Shown here in pieces: positions 40,809 through 48,953 of a DNA stretch of 64,000 nt. Position numbers and translations under genes: made by a program. The stretch lies in NCBI RefSeq assembly GCF_001426885.1, contig NZ_LMFP01000013.1, forward strand, positions 298,659-362,658. Reading direction: 5' to 3'. Position 1 is the stretch's first letter, and each line of letters begins with the position of its first letter. The notes beneath the pieces were generated by a model. It saw only the letters and a list, made by a program, of their open reading frames with translations, was not told the origin of the DNA and did not search any database. This stretch comes from Pelomonas sp. Root1444. Lineage in GTDB: Bacteria; Pseudomonadota; Gammaproteobacteria; Burkholderiales; Burkholderiaceae_C.

Positions 40809-41705
40809 ATGTCCACGACCCGCTTCTTCCGCCAACTCTCGCGCCTGCTGCTGCCGGCGCTGGCCGTCGTCGGCGCCGACGCCGCGCTGGCCCAGGCACC
40901 CGCCGCGCCGCTGGCCGTCAAGGTCCACAACGCCGCCGCCGGCAGCTTCCACGTCAACGCCGTGGTCGTCAGCGGCAAGACGGAGGCCCTGGTCATCGAC
41001 ACCGGCTTCACCCGCGCCGACGCGCTGCGCGTGGCCGCCGACGTGCTGGACAGCGGCAAGACGCTGAAGACCATCTTCATCAGCAACGCCGACCCGGACT
41101 TCTACTTCGGCGCCGAGGTGCTGAAGGGCCTGTTCCCGCAGGCGCAGCTGCTGACCACGCCCGCCGTGCGCGAGAAGATCCAGGCCAAGATGGCGGCCAA
41201 GGTCGCGTTCTGGGGTCCCAAGATGGGTGCCAACGCGCCGCGCCAGCCGCTGCTGCCCGACGCGATGACCGGCACGACGCTGAGCGTGGACGGCGAGACC
41301 GTCGAGGTGCGCGGCACCACGGGCCTGCTCGCGCACCGGCCCTATGTCTGGATCCCGTCCCTCCGCGCCATCGTCGGCAACATCGCCGTCTTCGGCGGCC
41401 TGCACGTGTGGACGGCCGACACGCAAAAGCCCGCCGAGCGCCAGGCCTGGCTGGCCCAGCTGGACGAGATGCAGGCGCTCAAGCCGGCCCTGGTCGTGCC
41501 AGGCCACATGGCCGCCGGCACCGCGCTGGACGACAGCGCCATCGCCTACACGCGCGGCTACCTGCAGCGCTTCGAGGCCGAGCTGCCCAAGGCCGCCGAC
41601 GCCGCCGCGCTGATCGCGATGATGCAGCAGGCCTACCCCAAGGCCGGCATGGGCATGGCGCTGGACATCGGCGCCAAGGTCAACAAGGGCGAGATGAAGT
41701 GGTGA
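40809..41705 (+). CDS. Metallo-beta-lactamase-fold protein with degenerate metal motif, exported
   Basis: A 298-residue protein with a signal peptide (LLLPALAVVGADAALAQA) and an MBL-type fold (AVVVSGKTEALVIDTGF; GTTGLLAHRPYVWIPSLRAIVG; VVPGHMAAG). Where family members have HxHxDH, this one reads S92-N-A-D-P-D-F-Y99, so three of four ligands are changed (N93, D95, F98); the D and the later PGH remain. It may have lost metal-dependent hydrolysis or use another site. Divergent from a LysR gene and coupled by GTGA to a DsbA-like gene. Confidence 0.85.
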   Translation: MSTTRFFRQLSRLLLPALAVVGADAALAQAPAAPLAVKVHNAAAGSFHVNAVVVSGKTEALVIDTGFTRADALRVAADVLDSGKTLKTIFISNADPDFYFGAEVLKGLFPQAQLLTTPAVREKIQAKMAAKVAFWGPKMGANAPRQPLLPDAMTGTTLSVDGETVEVRGTTGLLAHRPYVWIPSLRAIVGNIAVFGGLHVWTADTQKPAERQAWLAQLDEMQALKPALVVPGHMAAGTALDDSAIAYTRGYLQRFEAELPKAADAAALIAMMQQAYPKAGMGMALDIGAKVNKGEMKW

Positions 41706-42397
41706 GGCAGCTGCACTATGTTCACGACCCGCTGTGCGGCTGGTGCTATGCCATCGCACCGCTGATCCAGGCCGCCCGCGGCGTGGTGCCGGTGCGGCTG
41801 CACGGCGGCGGGCTGATGACCGGCGCGCGCCGCCAGCCGGTCACGCCGCAACTGCGCGACTACGTGATGCCGCACGACCGCCGCATCGCCGCGCTGACCG
41901 GCCAGCCGTTCGGCGACGCCTACTTCGACGGCCTGCTGCGCGACGCCAGCGCCGTCTACGACTCCGAGCCGCCGATCGCCGCGGTGCTCGCCGCCGAACA
42001 GCTGGGCGGGCGCGGCGCCGACCTGTTCGCGCGCCTGCAGACGGCGCACTACGTCGAGGGCCGGCGCATCGCCGACGCCGACGTGCTGGTGGACCTGGCC
42101 GCCGAGATCGGCCTGGGCCGCGAGCCCTTCGCCCAGGCACTGGCCGACGCCGGGGGCGCCGCCGTGCAAGCCCACATGCAGGCCAGCCGCGCGCTGCTGC
42201 AACGGCTGGGCGGGCAGGGCTTCCCGACGCTGGCGCTGGAGGTGGACGGGGAATTGCGCCCCATCGACGTCAACGCCTTCCTCGGCCAGCCGCAGCGCTT
42301 TGCCGACTGGCTGCGCGGCGAGCTGCCTGCGCCAGCGGCGGCCGACGCGAACGCGCTGGCCTGCACGCCCGAGAGCTGCGCGCCGCCGGCGAGTTGA
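41702..42397 (+). CDS. DsbA/FrnE-like thioredoxin-fold protein
   Basis: A 231-residue protein of the DsbA-like (FrnE/2-hydroxychromene isomerase) group. The redox motif CGWC is at residues 12-15 (HDPLCGWCYAIAPL). The helical insert and the C-terminal GGQGFPTLALEVDGE, with the cis-proline next to Thr, are typical. There is no signal peptide, so it is cytoplasmic like FrnE. GTG start overlaps the stop of the MBL-fold gene. The last residues contain two more cysteines (ACTPESC). Confidence 0.88.
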   Translation: MRQLHYVHDPLCGWCYAIAPLIQAARGVVPVRLHGGGLMTGARRQPVTPQLRDYVMPHDRRIAALTGQPFGDAYFDGLLRDASAVYDSEPPIAAVLAAEQLGGRGADLFARLQTAHYVEGRRIADADVLVDLAAEIGLGREPFAQALADAGGAAVQAHMQASRALLQRLGGQGFPTLALEVDGELRPIDVNAFLGQPQRFADWLRGELPAPAAADANALACTPESCAPPAS

Positions 42398-42399
42398 CT

Positions 42400-44190
42400 T
42401 CAGCGCGCCTGCGCCGCGATCCACGCGTCGATGCGCTGCTCCAGCACCGCCAGCGGCAGTGAGCCCTCGGCCAGCACCTGGTCATGGAAGGCGGCCAGGC
42501 TGAACCTGGCGCCGAGGCGCTCTTGCGCGCGGCGGCGCAGTTCCTGGATCTTCAGCGCGCCGATCTTGTAGCCCAGCGCCTGGCCCGGCCAGGCGAGGTA
42601 GCGGTCGATCTGCGCCACGGCCTGCTGCTCGCTGGCGCCGGTCACATCCATCCAGTACTTCAGCGCCCGCTCGCGGCTCCAGCCCTTGGCGTGCAGGCCG
42701 GTGTCGACGACGAGGCGCGCCGCGCGGCTGATCTCCAGGCGCAGCATGCCGGCATAGGCCACCGGGTCTTCGTACAGGCCCAGCTCATGGCCCAGCGTCT
42801 CGGCATACAGCGCCCAGCCCTCGCCATAGGCATTGATCCAGTGGCGGCGCCGGAACTCCGGCAGCGGCATCTCCATCTGCAGGCCGATGTGGAAGTGATG
42901 CCCGGGCTGGCCCTCGTGCAGCAGCAACGCCGTCATGGTCGTCACCGCGTAGGCCTTGGGGTCGTTGATGACGGCCCAGAACACGCCGGGCGCGCCGCCG
43001 TCGGCCTGGCCCACGGTGTAGTGGTCGGACGCGGTCTCGCGCGTCAACTCGGGCTCGGCGCGGATGTCCATGGCCATGCGCGGCCGCCGGCCGAACAGCC
43101 GGGGCAGCTGCGGCACGATGCGGGCGTTGAGGGCGCGGTAGTGGTCGAGGATCTCGGCCTCGGTCGTGAACGGCAGGAAGCGCGCATCACTACGCGCCCA
43201 GGCCAGCAGGCCGCCGTTCTTCAGCGGGTCGCCGGTGTAGCCCAGCTTGGGCGCCAGGCGCGTGATCTCGCCCTGGATGCGCGCGACCTCCCGCAGGCCC
43301 AGCTCGTGAACCTGCTCGGGCGTCAGCTCGGTGGTCGTCTGCTCGCGCACCCATTGGCGGTACCAGGCGCGACCGTCGGGCAGGGCGGTCCAGCCTATGG
43401 CCTCGGCACGCGCGGCGGGCCGGTACTCGGCCTCGACGAAGGCCACCAGGCGGCGCAGCGCCGGCGCGGTGCGCTCCGTCCATTCAAGCCGGTAGGCCTC
43501 TGCCAGGCGCCCGCCCTCCGCAGCGGCCAAGTCGACCGGCAGGTTGCGCGCCGGCGCGGTGAAGGGGCTGTTGTTCGCGTCGGCATCGGCCAGCGCCTTC
43601 AGCAACGGCAAGGTCGCATCGACGACGGGCCGCGATTGCACGACGCCGCGCCGCATCCCTTCGCGCATGTTGGCGATGGCCTGGTCGCACCACGCCGGCA
43701 GGGCCGCGACGCGCTTCAGGTAGGCCTCGACCTGCGCCGCCGTCTTGAGCGGCTGACCGGCCTGGCCGCTGGAGAAGAAGGCCAGCTGCAGCGGCACGGC
43801 GCCCATGTGGTGCAGCGGCAGCAGGTGGTCGGGGAAGCGCTCGAAGGCCAGGCGGTCGCGCAGCTGGCGCTCCAGCAGCTCGCGGTTCAGGCGCTCGGCC
43901 GGCGGCAGGCTGGCGGCCGGCAGCGCGTTCAGCTCCTTCAGGAAGCCGCGCCAGGCCGCGAACTGCCGGCTGCGTTCGGCCGGCGCGATGGCGAGGCCCA
44001 GCTGGTCGTCGAAGCGGTTGTCGCCGTTCTCGGTGGCGGCCATGGGGTCGGAGCGCGCGCGGGCGTCGTGATAGCGCGTCGCGAGGTCGTCCAGGCGCTG
44101 CGCGGGCGTGGCGGCGTTGGCGGGCGGCAGTGCAAGCGCCGCGAGGATGAGGAACGGGGCGAGGGGCAGCGTCAGGGCGGGCAGGCGCAT
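42400..44190 (-). CDS. DUF885 family zinc-dependent peptidase-like protein, exported
   Basis: A 596-residue periplasmic protein with signal peptide (LPLAPFLILAALALPPANA). DUF885 members resemble M32/M3-type zinc peptidases; the motif HEGQPGHHFH near residue 430 and the later YGEGWALYAETLGHELG provide metal and catalytic residues. Length is normal for the family. ATG at 44190 is chosen for the signal peptide. It is convergent with the DsbA-like gene, two bases apart. Confidence 0.9.
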   Translation of the reverse strand: MRLPALTLPLAPFLILAALALPPANAATPAQRLDDLATRYHDARARSDPMAATENGDNRFDDQLGLAIAPAERSRQFAAWRGFLKELNALPAASLPPAERLNRELLERQLRDRLAFERFPDHLLPLHHMGAVPLQLAFFSSGQAGQPLKTAAQVEAYLKRVAALPAWCDQAIANMREGMRRGVVQSRPVVDATLPLLKALADADANNSPFTAPARNLPVDLAAAEGGRLAEAYRLEWTERTAPALRRLVAFVEAEYRPAARAEAIGWTALPDGRAWYRQWVREQTTTELTPEQVHELGLREVARIQGEITRLAPKLGYTGDPLKNGGLLAWARSDARFLPFTTEAEILDHYRALNARIVPQLPRLFGRRPRMAMDIRAEPELTRETASDHYTVGQADGGAPGVFWAVINDPKAYAVTTMTALLLHEGQPGHHFHIGLQMEMPLPEFRRRHWINAYGEGWALYAETLGHELGLYEDPVAYAGMLRLEISRAARLVVDTGLHAKGWSRERALKYWMDVTGASEQQAVAQIDRYLAWPGQALGYKIGALKIQELRRRAQERLGARFSLAAFHDQVLAEGSLPLAVLEQRIDAWIAAQAR

Positions 44191-44575
44191 CGTCGTGTAC
44201 GGGCTGGAATGGCGGTGGCCGCATTCTGCTGACACGGGCCGCTGGTTGCCGTCAGCAGCGGCACCAAGGGGTTATGGCGGCACGCATACACTGCAACGGC
44301 CGTCGCGTACTGCTCAATGGCGCGACCTCGGTGGCTGGACGCCGCGCATCACCTCCCGCGCTCCCCGCCCGCCGGCTCCCGCCGGCCGGCACGGTCGTCA
44401 TCCTCCTCCAAGCGGCGAGCTCAACCGCCCCGGAATGCTTCTTGCATGCACGCCATGTGCCCCTCCGGGCTTCGATGAACGCCTGGGCCGCCTGCCAGCA
44501 TCGGCGCGGCCTGCCCCCTTGTACGGCCGTTCGCGCGGGCTTCACCGCTGCCGGGCGCCGTTTCCGGAGATCGAG
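44191..44575. other. Intergenic region without recognised gene
   Basis: This 385-base gap separates the DUF885 gene (minus) from the small gene at 44576 (plus). No convincing coding frame, RNA gene or terminator is seen. A GCATACACT stretch near 44284 could be a promoter element, and a GC palindrome (CCGCCGGCTCCCGCCGGCCGG) lies near 44370. The divergent promoters of both neighbours should be here. Confidence 0.5.
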
Positions 44576-44821
44576 ATGACCCAGTCCAACCCGCTGCCCG
44601 CGACGCTGCGGCGCGAGGCGCTCCGCGCCGAATTGCTTGCCACCGTCGACCTGCTCAAGCGCCGCCGCGCCGCCGACATCGCCACCGCCGCCATCGACGA
44701 CTACGTCGCCCTGAACTGGCTCGAATGGCATGGCGGCTCGCTGCGCCTGACGACGACCGGCGAGAACCTGTGCAAACACATGACGTCCATGCTGGCCCGG
44801 CCGGGCGCCCTGGTGGCTTGA
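44576..44821 (+). CDS. Small hypothetical protein coupled to a protease
   Basis: An 81-residue soluble protein (PATLRREALRAELLATVDLLKRRRAADI, YVALNWLEWHGGSLRLTTTGENLC). The second half resembles a winged-helix-like wing (WHGGSLRLTTTG). A GGAG ribosome site precedes the ATG at 44576. The stop overlaps the protease start by one base (TGATG), so both are probably translated together. Function unknown. Confidence 0.7.
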   Translation: MTQSNPLPATLRREALRAELLATVDLLKRRRAADIATAAIDDYVALNWLEWHGGSLRLTTTGENLCKHMTSMLARPGALVA

Positions 44822-45615
44822 TGGCGCCCGCCCCGGCGGCGCTGGACCCGCTGCTGCTGGCCACCGTGCGCATCGCCACCTTCGACGGCCCGCGCGGGCT
44901 GACCACCGCCAGCGGTTTCTTCTTCCGGCGCGACCAGCGGCTGTACCTCGTCAGCAGCCGCCATGTGTTCTTCGACGAGGCCATCCAGCATCACCCGGAC
45001 CGCATCGAGGTCGAGCTGCATGCCGACGCGGACAACTTGGCCGACGTCACCGTGCTGTCCGTGCTGCTGTACCGCGACGGCCTGGCCAACTGGCGCCAGG
45101 GCCAGGATGACGGCGGCGACATCGACGTGGCGGTGCTGGAGATCGACGCCGACGCGCTGCCGGCGACGGTCAAGCTGGCCGCGTTCACGCCCGACCACCT
45201 GCCCGGTGCCGGCGACGTGGTGCCCATCGGCCAGCCGGTACTGATTCCCGGCTTTCCGCTCGATTTCCACGACGGGCTGCATCATTTCCCGGTCGTGCGC
45301 CAGGGCGTCGTCGCGTCGCCTTATGGCTGGCGCTTCCAGGGCCAGGGCTGGTTCCTCACCGACGCACGCACGCACCGCGGCATCAGCGGCGCGCCCGTCG
45401 TCGTCAGCGCACCGCGGCGCGAGGGGCTGCCCTGGCTGCTGCTGGGCGTGCATTCCGCGCGCTTCGACATGGGTGGGCGGGACCGGGGGTCGGACGAATC
45501 GCTGGGCCTGAACGCCGCCTGGTACCCCGACATCCTGTCGACGCTGACCGCGCCGCCGGCAGCCGCGCCGACCGAGGCTGACATGGCCCACGGACACGCC
45601 GCCAACGCGGCTTGA
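44821..45615 (+). CDS. Trypsin-like serine protease domain protein
   Basis: A 264-residue protein with a trypsin-like fold. The catalytic triad is readable: H48 in SSRHVFF, D102 in GDIDVAVLEID and S189 in THRGISGAP. There is no signal peptide and no PDZ domain, so it differs from DegP-type proteases and is likely cytoplasmic. The C terminus is low complexity. It is coupled to a small upstream protein. Stand-alone cytoplasmic trypsin-like proteins are found in housekeeping and defence settings; nothing here decides between them. Confidence 0.85.
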   Translation: MAPAPAALDPLLLATVRIATFDGPRGLTTASGFFFRRDQRLYLVSSRHVFFDEAIQHHPDRIEVELHADADNLADVTVLSVLLYRDGLANWRQGQDDGGDIDVAVLEIDADALPATVKLAAFTPDHLPGAGDVVPIGQPVLIPGFPLDFHDGLHHFPVVRQGVVASPYGWRFQGQGWFLTDARTHRGISGAPVVVSAPRREGLPWLLLGVHSARFDMGGRDRGSDESLGLNAAWYPDILSTLTAPPAAAPTEADMAHGHAANAA

Positions 45616-45678
45616 CGACGCCAGCGCCGCGCTGGCAGGCCGGCGGGCCTGCGCGCTGGCCTGTGTTCCACTTCCGGC

Positions 45679-47901
45679 GTGAAGCCCGAGACCCCCGATG
45701 CCCGGCCGCCAGCGCCGGCCTTTCCCCTCCCGCAACCCCGCCACGCCGCCCGCCTGCCCGCCGGCTTGGCACCCGAAGACTGGGCCCGCGTGCGCCAGGC
45801 GGCCCATGCGCTGCCGCAGGTGCTGGTGCCCGCCGATTTCGACGCCGGCAGCGACGAGATGCTGGACCGCCTGGGCTGCATCCAGATCTCCAGGGCCGCT
45901 GGCGGCGGCCGGCCCAGCCGCTGGATCCTGCCCCAGCACATCCCCGTCGCCCTGGCCCAGCTCGAGGCCACGCCGCAGACCAACACGCTACGCCCGCAGC
46001 TGCAGCAGCGCATGGCCCAGCTCGAAGGCCTGGGCCTGCGCCGCGAAGGGCTGGTGTTCACGCGGCTGTGCGTGCACCCGATCACGCTGGCCCACGAGGG
46101 CTGGCGCATCGACCTGTCGCACCGCGTGCCCGTGCCCGAGGAACCCGTCTGGGCCTTCTTCCGCGACGGCGACGCCCATGTGCTGCGCGCCGCGCTGGGC
46201 CAGGCGCCGGAGTACTCGTACACGGCCGAGCTGACGCTGCACCTCAACCACCTCATCGCGCGCAGCGAGGCCATGGGCCATGCGAGCCAGCTCGCGTCAC
46301 TGCTGCCGCGGCTGCAGGCCGAATGCGGCGTGCCCATGCCCTACCAGGACCTGAAGGCCGCGCTGACCCGCGCCCAGGACCGCTGGGAACAGCAGGTCGA
46401 GGAGCAGGACACGCTGGCCAGCCTGGGCCGCGAGCTGGCCTTCCAGGGCTACCCCGACAGCTTCGACGCAGCGCGCAAGCTGGGCCGCAAGGTGACGCTG
46501 TACCTGGGCCCGCCGAACAGCGGCAAGACCTATTCGGCCTTCGAACGGCTGGCGCAGGCACTGGACGGCGCATATCTCGCGCCGCTGCGGTTGCTGGCCC
46601 TGGAAGGGCGCGACCGGCTCGTGGCCCGGGGCGTGCCCTGCTCCCTGCTGACCGGCGAGGAGAACGTGCCGGCCGACGGCGCGCGCGTGGTGAGCAGCAC
46701 CATCGAGATGGTCAACACGCGCGACACCATCGACGTGGCGGTCATCGACGAGGCGCAGATGATCTTCGACGACTCGCGCGGCTGGGCCTGGACGCAGGCC
46801 ATCGTCGGCGTGCCGGCGCGCGAGCTCATCATCATCGCCTCAAGCTATGCGGCGCCGGCCATCGAGCGGCTGCTGCTGCTGTGCGGCGAAAAGCCCGAGA
46901 AGCGCGTGTTCGAGCGCAAGCAGCAGGTGCAGCTGATGCCCGCGCCGGTGCCGATGACGCACCTGCACGCGGGCGACGCCGTGGTGGCCTTCAGCCGCCG
47001 CGACGTGCTGATGCTGCGCGACCAGATCGCGCAAAGCGGCCATGTCGTCAGCGTCATCTACGGCGCGCTGCCGCCCGAGGTGCGCCGCCGCGAGGCCGAG
47101 CGCTTTGCGGTGGGAGCGAGCGACGTGCTGGTCGCGACCGACGCCATCGGCATGGGCCTGAACCTGCCCATCCGCCGCGTGCTGTTCTCGACGCTGACCA
47201 AGTTCGACGGCGTCGGTGACCGCGAGCTCAGCGTCAGCGAGGTGCACCAGATCGCCGGCCGCGCGGGCCGCTACGGCATGCACGACGAGGGCTTCGTCAG
47301 CGTGCTCAAGGAGGCCGAGGCCGACGCGATGAAGACGCTGCGCAGCCTGCTGCCCAAGGAGCCGCGCGCGCCGCGCGACTTCAAGTGCCCGGTGGCCCCC
47401 AACTGGCGCCATGTGCAGACCATCTCACAGCGGCTGGGCGTGAACAGCCTGCACCAGGTGCTGACCGTCTTCATGCAGCAGCTGCGGCTGGACGACGCGC
47501 ACTTCGAGGTGGCCGAGCTGGAGCAGATGCTGGGCCTGGCCGAGATGCTGGACCGCAACGCCGGCGCGCTGTCGCTGCAGGAGCGCTTCCGCTACGCGCA
47601 GGCGCCGGTGGACGACCGCCTGCCGCAGGTGGTGGAGCAGTTCCAGGCCTGGGCCGCCAGCCACGCCCGCACCGGCAAGGCCGGCACGCCCTGGTTCCTG
47701 GACGACGTCGACGAGCACAGCCGCCTGGACCGCATGGAGCAGGCGCTGCGCCAATGCACGCTGTGGCTGTGGCTGGACCTGCGCTTCCCGGACGTGTTCG
47801 GGCATGTCGAGGCGGTCATCGACCTGCGCGGGCGGTTGAATGACGGCATCGAGCGGCATCTGAAGGGGAAGAAGCCGTTGTGGCAGCGGCGGGGGCGGTG
47901 A
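45679..47901 (+). CDS. Suv3-like superfamily 2 RNA helicase
   Basis: A 740-residue helicase. The motor begins after about 265 residues: Walker A GPPNSGKT (277-284), YLAPLRLLALE (motif Ia), SSTIEMV, DEAQ (357-360), then domain 2 with VIYGALPPEVRRREAERF, DVLVATDAIGMGLNLPIRRVLF and HQIAGRAGRYG. The motif set and order match the mitochondrial Suv3 branch, and the C-terminal helical domain continues the likeness. The N-terminal 265 residues are not recognised. The GTG at 45679 is the start used. Role is probably RNA unwinding in decay. Confidence 0.88.
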   Translation: MKPETPDARPPAPAFPLPQPRHAARLPAGLAPEDWARVRQAAHALPQVLVPADFDAGSDEMLDRLGCIQISRAAGGGRPSRWILPQHIPVALAQLEATPQTNTLRPQLQQRMAQLEGLGLRREGLVFTRLCVHPITLAHEGWRIDLSHRVPVPEEPVWAFFRDGDAHVLRAALGQAPEYSYTAELTLHLNHLIARSEAMGHASQLASLLPRLQAECGVPMPYQDLKAALTRAQDRWEQQVEEQDTLASLGRELAFQGYPDSFDAARKLGRKVTLYLGPPNSGKTYSAFERLAQALDGAYLAPLRLLALEGRDRLVARGVPCSLLTGEENVPADGARVVSSTIEMVNTRDTIDVAVIDEAQMIFDDSRGWAWTQAIVGVPARELIIIASSYAAPAIERLLLLCGEKPEKRVFERKQQVQLMPAPVPMTHLHAGDAVVAFSRRDVLMLRDQIAQSGHVVSVIYGALPPEVRRREAERFAVGASDVLVATDAIGMGLNLPIRRVLFSTLTKFDGVGDRELSVSEVHQIAGRAGRYGMHDEGFVSVLKEAEADAMKTLRSLLPKEPRAPRDFKCPVAPNWRHVQTISQRLGVNSLHQVLTVFMQQLRLDDAHFEVAELEQMLGLAEMLDRNAGALSLQERFRYAQAPVDDRLPQVVEQFQAWAASHARTGKAGTPWFLDDVDEHSRLDRMEQALRQCTLWLWLDLRFPDVFGHVEAVIDLRGRLNDGIERHLKGKKPLWQRRGR

Positions 47902-47907
47902 GCGGAA

Positions 47908-48261
47908 ATGGCGGCGGACTTCTGCCTGTTTCTCCGCACCTTCGCTAACTGCGCCGATGAGTCGACCGCCCACTCGCTAAGGCTGCGGCTTTGCGACGCA
48001 TTGGCTGCGTGGCGCCCCACAGCGGCCGCTGAACCCAAGCGCTACTGGAAACTACCGGAGCTGTACGAGTTCACCTTTGACCTTCAGCCGGCAAAGGTTG
48101 CCGCGTTCGAACAGATCCTGTCCTTGGTTTCCTATGGCTGGCACCACGCATGGCCGGATGAAAACGAGCGTTCGTCGGTATGGAATCGTGCAGACGGGCT
48201 CGTCCTTCTGACGCCAGAAGTTGCCTGGGCGAATCTGGAGCTCTTCGCACGCGGCGGTTGA
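47908..48261 (+). CDS. Hypothetical protein
   Basis: A 117-residue protein without signal or membrane segment (KRYWKLPELYEFTFDL, FEQILSLVSYGWHHAWPDENERSSVWNRADG). It is rich in Trp and aromatic residues and looks like a small soluble domain. It starts six bases after the helicase stop. Codon choice is somewhat less GC-rich than its neighbours, which may indicate transfer. No family is recognised. Confidence 0.65.
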   Translation: MAADFCLFLRTFANCADESTAHSLRLRLCDALAAWRPTAAAEPKRYWKLPELYEFTFDLQPAKVAAFEQILSLVSYGWHHAWPDENERSSVWNRADGLVLLTPEVAWANLELFARGG

Positions 48262-48307
48262 AGGGAGCGAGGTCGTTGCAGCAGAAGCGGGTGAGGTGAG
48301 GCGTACC

Positions 48308-48538
48308 ATGCCGCCCATGCAGCTCACCACCGGCACCGTCATTGGCGGCAAGATCGTCATCGAAGGCGACCCGCTGCCCGAAGGGACTGTCGTGACCATC
48401 CTGGCTCGCGACCGGGATGAGACCTTTCTCGTCTCCCCTCAACTCGAGGCCGAGTTGCAGGCATCGCTGGGAGAGCTGGAACGCGACGAGACGATGCCCG
48501 CTGAAGCGCTGTTGCAGCGCATTCGCACCGCCTCGTGA
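48308..48538 (+). CDS. Antitoxin of a ParE-type toxin-antitoxin pair
   Basis: A 76-residue protein that begins with a small beta-rich domain (MQLTTGTVIGGKIVIEGDPLPEGTVVTIL) and ends with a helical tail (LEAELQASLGELERDETMPAEALLQRIR), the layout of antitoxins that wrap ParE/RelE toxins. ATGs at 48308 and 48317 are both possible starts. The stop overlaps the toxin start (GTGA), as usual for such pairs. Confidence 0.75.
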   Translation: MPPMQLTTGTVIGGKIVIEGDPLPEGTVVTILARDRDETFLVSPQLEAELQASLGELERDETMPAEALLQRIRTAS

Positions 48539-48837
48539 GCGGCCACGTCAGCGTGGTGGTGACCCGCCGGGCTGCCGCCCAGCTGGAGCGGGCAGCGTTG
48601 TGGTGGCGCGAGAACCGGCAGGCTGCGCCACACGCCGTGGCCGACGATTTTGAGGACGCACTCCGCCTGCTGGCGTTGCAACCCGAACTGGGTGCGCGGT
48701 CCGCGTCGCCGCGCTATCCGGATCTGCGACGGCTGTTTCTCTCGCGCATCCGGTATCACGTCTACTACCAAACGCTGCCAGACAAAGTGGTGATCCTGGC
48801 GTTCTGGCACGCCAGCAGGCAGTCCCCGACACTCTGA
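48535..48837 (+). CDS. ParE/RelE superfamily toxin
   Basis: A 100-residue ParE-like toxin (VVTRRAAAQLERAALWWRENR, then YPDLRRLFLSRIRYHVYYQTLPDKVVILAFWH). The arrangement of N-terminal helices and C-terminal beta strands with the LxRxRYHVYY segment is that of the ParE group, many of which poison gyrase. GTG start overlaps the antitoxin stop. Likely active as a unit; nothing is broken. Confidence 0.85.
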   Translation: MSGHVSVVVTRRAAAQLERAALWWRENRQAAPHAVADDFEDALRLLALQPELGARSASPRYPDLRRLFLSRIRYHVYYQTLPDKVVILAFWHASRQSPTL

Positions 48838-48883
48838 ATCGCCTTGCCGAACAAGGTTGTAGCGGCACCCCCGCAGCGCTCCT

Positions 48884-48953
48884 GGTAGGGCGGGTCATGA
48901 CCCGCCGGCATCGGTGCAAGTCAAACAAACGGCGGATCCCGACCCGCCCTACC
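48884..48953. repeat. 70-bp inverted repeat
   Basis: The 13 bases at 48884-48896 (GGTAGGGCGGGTC) are perfectly complementary to 48941-48953, with further partial pairing inside. The element sits between the convergent toxin gene and the epimerase gene. It resembles the GTAGGGCGGGT palindromes scattered in several proteobacterial genomes and could also stop transcription from either side. Confidence 0.7.

Noticed and set aside
39157-40899. 580-codon minus-strand frame as one fused LysR protein
   Set aside because: Only the last 160 codons resemble LysR. The rest is Arg/Ala-rich out-of-frame reading of the next LysR gene and the SDR remnant.
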